Shown here: piece by piece, positions 7,166 to 15,100 of the stretch | How the letters are laid out: the number at the start of each line of letters is the position of its first letter | Position numbering within the stretch: position 1 is the first letter of the stretch | Origin: CAYMUL01 sp964393605 | GTDB lineage: Bacteria; Bacteroidota; Ignavibacteria; Ignavibacteriales; Ignavibacteriaceae | DNA: 23,302 nucleotides | NCBI GenBank assembly: GCA_964393605.1 | Contig: CAYMUL010000045.1 | Location: 1-23,302, forward strand | Direction of reading: 5' to 3' | The notes under the pieces: model-generated | The model's input: the letters and a program-made list of their open reading frames with translations, nothing else | What the model was told of the DNA's origin: nothing | Databases searched by the model: none | Translations under genes and position numbers: made by a program

Positions 7166-7949
7166 TATCTTCTGGCAATTCTGATGATCCAATATGAAAT
7201 ACTAAATTCGAAATTGAGATATTGAATTGTCCAGTTTTTTTTAACAGTGTTTTTAAAACTATCTCAAACAATTTCCTTTTTCTATCAGCACTATTATTTT
7301 TTTTGAGAATAAATGTTGTGTTACCAATACTATTTAACATTATAATGTCAGAAAATTCATCTTCTAAATATTTCAAAAAATAAATAAATACATCACTTGA
7401 TTTTTCCTCTATTGCCAAATCGCTATGTCGCTCTGCTTGTTCCTCGGATTGCCTTTGTTTATTTTTTAATTCTTCAATTTTATCTTCATCAAAGGGATAA
7501 GCTTGTTGTTCAGAATCAATTTCTTTTGAATAATCAACAAATTTTTCCCAAAAAGCATCTAAGTTGATTTTCGTTCCTGAAAATAAATCCAAATCATAAT
7601 TTTTGTTACCGGCAACCTTGGGAATAATTATTTTCAGGTTGTAAAATTCTATGAATTTAAGGTTTATTAATTCGAATAATTCTTTGGCATTAAGTTTATC
7701 TTTTTCACGTAATTTTTGTCTTAACCAGTTATAAATGAAATTTCTTTTTTCGTTTTTAGGATAAAAAGCTTGTCGATAATCATAATTTATATTGAGTATG
7801 TCTGTGTTATTCGGGTAAAAAAAACAACTGTTTTCTTCAGATATACTAAAAAAATCGAAAGAATCTTCTCCAATATCCTCGGCAAATATCGGTCTTCCCA
7901 ATTCTTCAAATTTCTGTTGTAGTTTTTCTTCTGTTGTCAATTCTTTCAT
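6561..7949 (-). CDS. Putative sensor protein of cassette 1 (unrecognised family)
   Basis: 462 residues, no signal peptide or transmembrane segment; I do not recognise the family. The C-terminal ~200 residues (from about KELRELVIDSDYFVYNEDDD to the end) are nearly identical to the cassette 2 protein. The first ~270 residues are mostly different apart from QQKFEELGRPI near the start. The middle looks like winged-helix or HARE-HTH-type modules (LFEIVLKTLLKK...ISNLVFHIG, then DYFVYNEDDDSVRFLSDEEL), which is a weak inference. A charged linker lies near 155-195. The gene leads the cassette and overlaps the kinase-like gene, so it probably supplies the input. The conserved end may contact the kinase and the variable part may detect the trigger. 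The stop is preceded by a run of eight A. Confidence 0.7.
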   Translation of the reverse strand: MKELTTEEKLQQKFEELGRPIFAEDIGEDSFDFFSISEENSCFFYPNNTDILNINYDYRQAFYPKNEKRNFIYNWLRQKLREKDKLNAKELFELINLKFIEFYNLKIIIPKVAGNKNYDLDLFSGTKINLDAFWEKFVDYSKEIDSEQQAYPFDEDKIEELKNKQRQSEEQAERHSDLAIEEKSSDVFIYFLKYLEDEFSDIIMLNSIGNTTFILKKNNSADRKRKLFEIVLKTLLKKTGQFNISISNLVFHIGSSELPEDIVKPISKKELRELVIDSDYFVYNEDDDSVRFLSDEELITKIQKYFAARTVNFDIFDDEINKTGILALVFTGNKAPIEEMKDYIIVRPILYITNLSTATTKEDIFLLIKEITEDEGNDIKFLKCLFNNNEEYQSWLENNTALSFFEADEMLVKHIYAKLVNELSPISNLTHNAGNLLQYTLKLNLQNHLSVNLLKVSEKKDD

Positions 7950-7969
7950 AATTTTTTTTTCTTTTTATT

Positions 7970-7997
7970 CAAATATAAGTTTTATCGGAGATACAAA
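7970..7997 (-). promoter_or_regulatory. Putative promoter of cassette 1
   Basis: The -7 box TATATTTG (7977-7970, minus strand) fits TAnnTTTG. A TTTG lies upstream at 7997-7994, but the spacer is 16 rather than 19 bases. An A-rich leader leads to the ATG at 7949. The -7 box and leader are identical in cassette 2, where the TTTG falls outside the window. Confidence 0.5.
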
Positions 7998-8025
7998 TTA
8001 TTTCCGCAACATTGCGGCAACTTAG

Positions 8026-9264
8026 CTAAGCAAGGAACAACGGATAGAAATGCACTTTTGTTCCATTAAAAAGTTGTTTGCCGGTCAATACGTTAGAGAA
8101 TACGATAACATCTTCAGGCTTGTATTTAGTAATAAAGCTTGCCAAAGATCGGCTTATTTTCTCTTTGACTAAAAAAGATTTAATTTCTACGGGGACAAGC
8201 GTTGTTCCCTTCTCAAGAATAAAATCAACTTCAGCGCCCATCTTTGTCCGCCAATAATTTAATTTACCTTCTCTCATCAGCGATAACGCGGCGAAATTTT
8301 CTTTTAAAAATCCCGCATCATTTCTTGAATCGAGTTTAATAAAATTATCTACAACTGCATTTTTGAATCCCGTATCAAAAAAATATTGTTTCGGATTTTT
8401 TATAAGTTCTGTTCGCTTATTGGTGAAATATGGAAACACCGGAAATGAGATAAAAGTTTTCTCGAAGAAATTGAGGTATCTCTTCACCGTAGGAATTGTC
8501 AGCGCCGATTGCAATGCAAGTTCTTGATATACGGCAACGTTACCGGTCTGCAATGCAACGGATTTTAAAAGTAATTTAAGTTTGTAATCTTCTGCCAAAC
8601 TCAACAAATCTCTCACTTCCCTCAAAAAAAAGATGCTATAAATATTGTTGAGATACGATTTTTTTAATTCGAGATCATCCTGAAGGACAACCTCCGGATA
8701 TCCCCCCCAGAGAATGTATTCTTCAAGGAGGGTAGAAAATTCATTGATAAGCGGTTCCGAAATTGTTAACGGTTCCAAGTTTTGCCTTTTAATTTTCAGT
8801 TCCTCAAACATTGTTCTTAAAGATTTATTCTTAACGCCGCAAAACTCTGAAAAGGAAAACTGAAACAAATTCATTACCGTAATTCTCCCGACAAGATATT
8901 TTACAGTTTCAATAGTAATATCAATAACGGAAGAACCTGAAATAATAATTTTCTTCCCCGGATGAAAATCATAAATATATTTTAATTTCTTCCCTCCGAA
9001 TTGGGCATATTGGAATTCATCAAGGAAAAGATGATCAACTTCTTCATTAAGATACAACTTGATAAAACCATCAATGTCTTTTTGAAACAATTCAAGTATT
9101 TTTTGATCTTCAAAATTCAGATAGACCGATTTTTTCAACTTTGATTTTAAATTGTTCAACAAAGTCGTCTTTCCGCTTCTTCTAGGACCAACAATTGCTA
9201 TAATTTGTGGAGTTTTCAAATGTTTTTGAATCAAAGATTCAATTTCACGAGTAATGTATTTCAT
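8026..9264 (-). CDS. AAA_14/DUF4143-family ATPase with PD-(D/E)XK-like C-terminus
   Basis: 412 residues from the ATG at 9264; an in-frame TTG lies one codon earlier. The N-terminal P-loop domain has Walker A GPRRSGKT (27-34 of the longer form), Walker B LFLDEFQ (80-86) and the sensor strand IISGSSV. The middle is a DUF4143-type helical/winged region. The C-terminus has GAEVDFIL...LVPVEIKS, a PD-(D/E)XK-like core with Asp348 and Glu361-x-Lys363. Family members are widespread and poorly understood and often sit in accessory or toxin-antitoxin-like loci. A 15-bp inverted repeat lies just upstream. The gene stands between the CARF gene and cassette 1, and no cofactor gene is obvious. The fold is confident, the role unknown. 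Confidence 0.88.
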   Translation of the reverse strand: MKYITREIESLIQKHLKTPQIIAIVGPRRSGKTTLLNNLKSKLKKSVYLNFEDQKILELFQKDIDGFIKLYLNEEVDHLFLDEFQYAQFGGKKLKYIYDFHPGKKIIISGSSVIDITIETVKYLVGRITVMNLFQFSFSEFCGVKNKSLRTMFEELKIKRQNLEPLTISEPLINEFSTLLEEYILWGGYPEVVLQDDLELKKSYLNNIYSIFFLREVRDLLSLAEDYKLKLLLKSVALQTGNVAVYQELALQSALTIPTVKRYLNFFEKTFISFPVFPYFTNKRTELIKNPKQYFFDTGFKNAVVDNFIKLDSRNDAGFLKENFAALSLMREGKLNYWRTKMGAEVDFILEKGTTLVPVEIKSFLVKEKISRSLASFITKYKPEDVIVFSNVLTGKQLFNGTKVHFYPLFLA

Positions 9265-9271
9265 CAAATAT

Positions 9272-9308
9272 CCATACTATTCTAAAATGACACTTTAAAA
9301 TAGTATGG
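9272..9308. repeat. Inverted repeat upstream of the ATPase gene
   Basis: Arms 9272-9286 and 9294-9308 (outer part CCATACTATT / AATAGTATGG) pair at 14 of 15 positions around 7 bases. The repeat lies between the CARF gene stop (9350) and the ATPase ATG (9264). No T-run follows on the minus strand, so an operator or attenuator is likelier than a terminator. Confidence 0.6.
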
Positions 9309-9349
9309 TTATTTTAAAGAGACAAGAGGAAATTTCGGGATAAATCATG

Positions 9350-10315
9350 CTATTTGATAGTTACCTTCTCTGCCGGCATATCTATTCCATAAAACTTTGC
9401 GCCTCTTACGCCCTTTGCGCTTATTTCAAAGTAATTTAGCAAATCTTCATTTTGAATTACCGATCTAATCTTTCCATTCACTTTGGAAATATTTGCATTG
9501 AACGTTGCTCGCGCTATTCCCAAATTTCTATTCAATAGTTTTCGCAGCTCCTCGCGAGCTACATCCAGCACCGGAAAACTTTCTTCATGATAATTAAAAA
9601 TCTTCTCGACGAAGTGTGCCGGAGTTTCGAGCGCGGAAAATTTTTCGGGAGAAGTTCCTTCAACTATCAATTCGGTAAAATACCGATAGTAACAAAATTG
9701 AATCGGCGAAAAATCTATTTCATCTTTTCCAATAGAAACTTTGCCTTCATTTATTTTAATCGTGATTGATGGAAGCAAGTTCTCTTTCAGTTGCGCATTC
9801 TCTTCCTCCAAACGAATAATTTTCGGAAGCGAAGTATCGATTTTTACAATTACATTTTTTGATTCGCCGAATTTCGGGTCAGTAACCTTAATCAAATTTA
9901 GCGGATTTGTTTTTGAGAAGTCGCCGCTCTCCGCAAGCAATATCCAGCAAACTTGCATTGCCGGCGTTCCCGAAGAAATTGCAGCCGTATATTTTTTCGA
10001 GGATGATTTATCCAATCCATCGCAAAATGTTTTTAATGTTTCATAAATTTTGTTGTGATCAGTTACATCGCTGATCATTAGCTCAATAGTGCGCACATCC
10101 CTTGCGAATTTTCTTTTTTTTATTTCCGCCCGCAGATAGGAAGTTATTTTTTTAAAATCGTTCTGGCTTCTCTTCGATTGATTCCACAATAAAATTGCTT
10201 CATCAAATTTTTGGTTGGCAAGCGCCGTAAGGATTGCGCCATCGCCGCCGCCATTTTGTTTGCCTGCATCGTTGCTTCCGACAAATGAGATGAGTATTTC
10301 TTTTTGTTTTTTCAT
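9350..10315 (-). CDS. CARF-domain protein (RtcR-like) with winged-helix C-terminus
   Basis: 321 residues. The N-terminal ~165 residues look like the CARF-type ligand-binding domain of RtcR. They begin with a hydrophobic strand and ISFVGSNDAG, and carry ISSGTPAMQVCWILLAES (113-130), matching the TTGTxxxQICWFLLAE region of RtcR. RtcR-type CARF domains sense RNA-derived ligands. A short coiled linker (about 165-180) follows. The C-terminus (about 185-315) resembles an OmpR/PhoB-type winged helix, with DFSPIQFCYYRYFTEL, a central helical part ending ARATFNANISKVNGKI, and a terminal hairpin FEISAKGVRGAKFYGI. It lacks the sigma54-activator ATPase of true RtcR. It is probably a ligand-responsive DNA-binding regulator. 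No rtcAB or CRISPR genes are nearby. Confidence 0.72.
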   Translation of the reverse strand: MKKQKEILISFVGSNDAGKQNGGGDGAILTALANQKFDEAILLWNQSKRSQNDFKKITSYLRAEIKKRKFARDVRTIELMISDVTDHNKIYETLKTFCDGLDKSSSKKYTAAISSGTPAMQVCWILLAESGDFSKTNPLNLIKVTDPKFGESKNVIVKIDTSLPKIIRLEEENAQLKENLLPSITIKINEGKVSIGKDEIDFSPIQFCYYRYFTELIVEGTSPEKFSALETPAHFVEKIFNYHEESFPVLDVAREELRKLLNRNLGIARATFNANISKVNGKIRSVIQNEDLLNYFEISAKGVRGAKFYGIDMPAEKVTIK

Positions 10316-10443
10316 AATCGGTTTGAATTAGTTTTTAATTTTAGAAATAATAGTTCTTCATTTTTAACCGAAGAATTTTTCAGCGAAAGAATGATAAGTC
10401 ATGATACAAATTAGTTTCATTCGAAGAATATTTTTTGCTCCTT

Positions 10444-11589
10444 CTATTCTTTTCGGGAAAGATTTTTCTGCTCGATAAATTTTCTTGTTTGTTTAAGTTT
10501 CTCCGCGAGATCTTTCTCGGTGGGGAGATTAATTCTATATTCAGTCGCAAGAATTTTATTCGTTGAACCATATAAAGAATACCTGGCGACAACGCTGTCA
10601 TTCTCGGTGCAAAGTATTAATCCTACGGGCGGATTTTCGCCGGCGTTTGTCCAGTGCGCTTTTGCATAATTGACATACAGTTGCATCTGACCGGCATCGG
10701 CGGAAGTAAATCTTCCCACTTTCAAATCAATTATAAAGAGACTTTTAAGTTTGCGGTGAAAGAAGAGTAAATCGATTCGATGCCATGCTTTTCCTATGCG
10801 CAAACGTTTTTGTCTTCCTACAAAAGTAAAATCTCCGCCAAGCTCCAATAAAAATTTTTCGAGATGTACTATCAATGTTTCTTCAAGATCATTTTCAGAG
10901 TATTCATCTTTCAATCCGAGGAACTCAAGAATAAACGGGTCTTTAATTTCTTCTTCGGGAGTAACAGCATCTTCACTTTTAGCTTTCCTTCCTTTTTTAA
11001 GCATAGCAGATTTATTTTTAGAGAGAAGAGTTCTTTCATAAAATTGAGAAGAGATTTGCCTGTCGAGCTGCCTTACAGACCAGCCGCTGTGTAAAGCTTC
11101 AGATTCATAAAACCTGCGCGCCTCTTCACTTTTTACTCTTCGAATTAACATTACATAATGAGACCAGGGAAGTGGAAAATTATAATTAAAATTTGAAGGA
11201 TTAAAAATCCGAGACGGTGTCTCGGATTTGTTTGGCTTGAATTTCCGAGACAGTGTCTCGGAAATCTTATTTGATGGATAAGCCAGATAAAACAACCTCA
11301 TAGATTCAAGGTTATCAACAGAAAATCCTTTTCCAAAAGTTTTGCTTAAATCTTCGGAAAGTTTTTGAAGTAATTGTCTTCCATAAACAGCTTTCTCTGC
11401 CCCCAACTGTTCATACTCCACTATTCTTCTTCCTATCTCCCAATAAGTTGCAGTAAGAATTGTATTAACAACTCTTACAGAAGTTTTTCTTGCATCCTTA
11501 AGAAATGATGAAATATTTTTAACGAGAAAAGAATAATTCGGTTTAACAATTTTTCCGATAGATGATTTCGATATTTTTTTGTTGCTCAT
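10444..11589 (-). CDS. DUF1016/YhcG-family PD-(D/E)XK nuclease
   Basis: 381 residues with the family's two parts. The N-terminal DUF1016 helical domain (about 20-185) has ATYWEIGRRIVEYEQLG, YGRQLLQKLSEDLSKTFG and WSHYVMLIRR...RFYESEA...WSVRQLDRQISS. The C-terminal nuclease domain (about 215-370) has RIDLLFFHRKLKSLFIIDLKVG, giving Asp273 and Asp288-x-Lys290 of the PD-(D/E)XK core. Members commonly lie inside type I restriction loci, and here the gene follows an HsdM remnant with a TAATG stop-start overlap, so it is probably translationally coupled to it. Between the two domains is a 12-codon tandem repeat (SETLSRKF / SETPSRIF) encoded by two palindromes. The biochemical role in such loci is not settled. 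Confidence 0.88.
   Translation of the reverse strand: MSNKKISKSSIGKIVKPNYSFLVKNISSFLKDARKTSVRVVNTILTATYWEIGRRIVEYEQLGAEKAVYGRQLLQKLSEDLSKTFGKGFSVDNLESMRLFYLAYPSNKISETLSRKFKPNKSETPSRIFNPSNFNYNFPLPWSHYVMLIRRVKSEEARRFYESEALHSGWSVRQLDRQISSQFYERTLLSKNKSAMLKKGRKAKSEDAVTPEEEIKDPFILEFLGLKDEYSENDLEETLIVHLEKFLLELGGDFTFVGRQKRLRIGKAWHRIDLLFFHRKLKSLFIIDLKVGRFTSADAGQMQLYVNYAKAHWTNAGENPPVGLILCTENDSVVARYSLYGSTNKILATEYRINLPTEKDLAEKLKQTRKFIEQKNLSRKE
11205..11265. repeat. Pair of palindromes inside the DUF1016 gene
   Basis: Two perfect inverted repeats share the core TCCGAGACRGTGTCTCGGA. One has arms 11205-11215/11219-11229 and the other 11241-11251/11255-11265, each with 11-bp arms and a 3-base centre. Their starts are 36 bases apart, exactly 12 codons, so they encode a tandem peptide repeat without breaking the frame. 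They lie in a linker between conserved blocks. Confidence 0.88.
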
Positions 11590-12002
11590 TATTTCACCTC
11601 AATATCTTTAAGCAATTTATTTAGCTTGCCGGTAATTTTATTTTCAAGTTCAATTACATCTTTAATAAGTTCCACCGGATTTTCATCACTTACTTTTTGA
11701 GTAATCTGCGGTTTGTATCTGCCAGCAGAAAGGTTATAATCGTTCTCTCCAATTTTATCAACATTTGTCCACCAGCATTTTGGTTCATCGCTTCCGTGCT
11801 CAAGTATTGATAATGCTTCAGTGCCGGGAGGTTTTTTGAATCCGGATTTTTTAAAAATATTCCATTGTACAATCAAATCAGGAATGTCATTTTGCGCAGG
11901 GGTTTCGGGTCTTCCGCCGACGTTAAGTAACACTTTCGGACGGGTATTAGTATGTGGTTTTAATCGGCTACCAAGACCGGCAACCGGAATAATTGCTCTC
12001 AC
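11589..12002 (-). pseudogene. In-frame fusion: nucleotidyltransferase 5' end joined to HsdM C-terminal remnant
   Basis: An open frame of 137 codons. Residues 1-30 are identical to the start of the nucleotidyltransferase at 4279. Similarity stops at about residue 32 (GGRPETP). From about residue 45 it reads as the extreme C-terminus of a type I DNA methyltransferase subunit: PPGTEALSILEHGSDEPKCWWTNVDKIGENDYNLSAGRYKP, then a leucine-rich end, LIKDVIELENKITGKLNKLL. That part is a different HsdM type from the intact one at 17533-19623. All catalytic motifs of both parents are missing, so neither enzyme activity is possible. It keeps a promoter and a GTG start, and its stop overlaps the DUF1016 start (TAATG), so its translation may serve to express that nuclease. 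Confidence 0.82.
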
Positions 12003-12025
12003 TTATGTTTTCTGCTAAAATTCAT
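11999..12025 (-). CDS. Candidate 8-codon leader ORF, copy 2
   Basis: ATG at 12025, eight codons (MNFSRKHK), with the TGA overlapping the GTG of the fusion ORF as GTGA. It has the same geometry as 4276-4302 despite different sequence. See that entry; it is supported only by this two-copy comparison. Confidence 0.35.
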   Translation of the reverse strand: MNFSRKHK

Positions 12026-12037
12026 TTTTTTGAGTAG

Positions 12038-12068
12038 AAAAGTTATCCATTTCCCGTTTGAATGCAAA
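12038..12068 (-). promoter_or_regulatory. Promoter copy 2, now reading into the fusion ORF and DUF1016 gene
   Basis: TTTG (12068-12065, minus strand), 19 bases, then TAACTTTT (12045-12038), one base off the TAnnTTTG consensus. The spacer sequence differs from copy 1 but its length is identical, which is evidence for selection on the boxes. If active, it drives the fusion ORF and the coupled DUF1016 nuclease. Confidence 0.68.
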
Positions 12069-12107
12069 AGAAAGAAGTTGGAAAAGTAGGGGGCGGGTTG
12101 TTTGTAC

Positions 12108-15100
12108 TTAGAATTTCCCATACACACTTAAGCCACTACCATAGTATTGCTGCTGAAGATGATCGTATATCATTCTTACTCTTATTTCTATTTCATCATT
12201 CTGATAAGTTGGATAAGGTAATTGTTCAAATAAAGTTTTGTCAACAACATTGAATACTGCCGCTGACGTAACTGATTTTTCAGACCATTGTTCTACTCTA
12301 AGTTTTTCTTTCTTTAATTCTTCTAAAAGCTTTATAGCAATTGCTTTAATTTTATTCTTTTCTTTTTCAGTTAAAGTTGGCTTGCGTATGATATCAAATA
12401 TAGCAGCTTGCTCTTCTGTTAAATCTTCACGCTTGACTCTGACTTCTTCTTCGGTAAGTGAATTAACAAATTCAATTAACTTCTTAAATGTTTGTTCGAC
12501 TATTACCGAATCTTTGCCCCTGTTGTATTCATTTATTATTTCCTGGTATCGCTTATAAAAATCAACTCTTAATGGATTCTGCTCTAACATTCTTTTTAAC
12601 TGCTTTTCAATTTTGTTTTTTAATGATTGTACAGCAGCATTTTTATTAGGCATCTTATGAAAATATTTTTCAAGTAGTTCAAAATTTAATCCACTTAAAT
12701 CTATTAGTTTGCCATCCTCACTGTGTGGGTCTTTAATCATATTTTCAATACTTGCATCAACTACTTTTTGGATCTTGCTCATTATTTCTTTTACATCTGC
12801 GCTTTCAATATTGTTTTCTATTGCGGAATAAATTACATCAATTGCATTTTTTCTTGGTGCATATGCTATTAATACTTTATCCGGCATCAATGCTTTGTAT
12901 TTTTTGAATACATCTCTTGCCAATAACTGAAACTTATATTTTGTTTCGTCATTAGTATAGACAGCATTTATAGCATTTTTCATCGCAGCAATTTTTTCTA
13001 AAGCTGCTGCATTGATCAATGTTCCTAAATCAAAATTAACTTCCTCACTTAAAAATTTTTCTGTGCTTTCTAATGCATTTTCAAGCTGAGAAATAAGTTC
13101 CTCTTTTGGTTTTACAGGGAGTTCAATTTCTTCACGGCTATTCTCACCAGCACCGCCGGTACCATAAATAGCTAAGGCATCGAGTAATGATTTATACGTT
13201 TCAATATAATCGACTATCAGCCCATTATTTTTTCCTTCGTGTACTCTGTTAGCGCGAGCTATTGTTTGCATTAGCGTATGCGATTTTAAAGGCTTATCGA
13301 TATACATAGTTGAAAGTGAGGGAACATCAAATCCGGTGATCCACATTGCACAGACTATGACAAGACGGAACGGATCATCTTCATTCTTGAATCGTGTTTC
13401 AAGATCCTGAGAGTTCATTTTCTCGCGATGGGGTTCAATATCTAAATTCCATGCTTTTAATTTTTTAATTTCGTTTTGCTCTGGACTGACAACTAAACAA
13501 ATTTCAGTTTCTTTAATCCATTTTAATTCCCTCTGTTTCGAAAGCTGTTCCTGATCTCCATATTTACTCTTGCTAATTTCTTTTTCAAGATTTTCAATAT
13601 TTTTATTCCAATGTTTAATTATAAGGTCATACATCTTCAAAGCAGAGATTTTATCAATTGATACCAACATTCCCTTTCCTTTATATCCACGATTACAGAA
13701 GTGCCGAACAATATCTTCTGCGATTGCATTTAATCTTTTCTCAGCAGTGAGTATTGGATACTCCCTTGCAAATAATTGCTCTACTCGTGAACGCTGATTA
13801 GAATCTAATTCATCCGCCTGATCAATTATTTCTCTTATCTGTGCAGTAATTTTCGGATTTTTTATTCTAAGATGTTCACCTCGATTTTCATAATACAGAG
13901 GTAGTGTAGCACCATCATCAATACTTCTCTTAAAGTCATACTTTGAAACGTAGTCCCCAAATATTCTTTTAGTCAGTTCATCATCCTTAAATAATGGAGT
14001 ACCGGTAAAGCCAATAAATGAAGCGTTGGGAAATGCGTTACGCATATTCATTGCCAGGGTGCCACCTTGAGTTCGATGAGCTTCATCAGAAATAACAATT
14101 AAGTTTTCTTTGTCGGTAATCTTTTTATTAAAATTAAATTTATGAATGAGTGTGAAAAGATAGCGATGATCTCCCCTAAGCAATTCCTTCAAATGTTCAC
14201 CACTTTTTGCTTTAATACTATATTCGTTGCCTGCTGTAATTGGCGGCACTGCACTTACACCGCTGAACGTACCATAAATTTGAGTATCTAATTCATTACG
14301 ATCAGTTACTATAAGAAAGGTATAGGAACCGGTGAACTTGCGATGAATTTTCTGGCACATAAACACCATAGAATAAGATTTACCGCTTCCTTGAGTATGC
14401 CAGAATACACCCAGCTTCTGTTTTTCTTCAAGATTAATTTGACCTTCACTAAATAGTTTCTCTTTCTCTCTTAAATTCGCTATTGCTTTATTAACGCCGA
14501 TATACTGGTGGTTGCGAGCAATTAGTTTTATTACTTTCCCAAATGAAAGATCAAATAGTATAAAGTTTTCGAACATATCGAGAAAGCGTGATTTTTCACA
14601 AACGCCTACAATAATTTTATCTAAAGAAACAATTCCCTCTTCTTCTTCTGTAATACGTTTCCATTCGTGGAAGTGCTGATATTTTCCGGTAATGCTTCCA
14701 AGTCTGCTTTCTATTCCGTTGCTTAGTATTACAAAAGCATTGAAATAAAATAATTTTGGTATTACATCCAGGTAATCCATAAAATTATTGTCATATGCAT
14801 TTTCAATTTTTCTATGTGCCGCTTTAAGTTCTATAAACAATAATGGTATGCCGTTCACAAATCCAATTATGTCGGGTCTTCTTTCGCGTCTACTTCTTCC
14901 CTCAATCCACAACTGACGAACTGCCAGAAAATCATTTTTCTCAGGATTTTCAAAATCAAAAACTCTCAGATATTTATTTTTAATCTGTCTTCCATTAATA
15001 TCAACATAATCTACCGGAATACCATTTCGCAAAAGAATATACTTTTCATAGTTTAGTTCATGGAGCGATTTTGTAATTGTGTCTTCGGTTAGTTTATCAT

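Larger units (their letters stand above)
11907..12100. repeat. Direct repeat, copy 2: diverged nucleotidyltransferase 5' end
   Basis: Same orientation as 4184-4390. Over the first 30 codons eight codons differ, all synonymously (for example GGG/GGT, CTC/CTT, ACG/ACC, GTA/GTG, CTA/TTA). Promoter boxes, 19-base spacing, leader-ORF length, inverted-repeat capacity and G-rich remnant are all retained. It ends about 8 bases from the hsdR stop. Confidence 0.85.

Noticed and set aside
8003..8030. Terminator after the ATPase gene (stem CCGCAA/TTGCGG plus palindrome CTTAGCTAAG)
   Set aside because: The stem is only 6 bp, is followed by mixed sequence on the minus strand, and overlaps the promoter region of cassette 1.
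10380..10601. Short minus-strand frame overlapping the end of the DUF1016 gene
   Set aside because: It shares most of its length with the conserved nuclease gene in another frame, with a biased Arg/Lys/Ser composition and no supporting start signal.
11690..11872. 60-codon minus-strand frame within the fusion ORF
   Set aside because: Out-of-frame shadow of the HsdM-like tail, whose own frame matches a known family.
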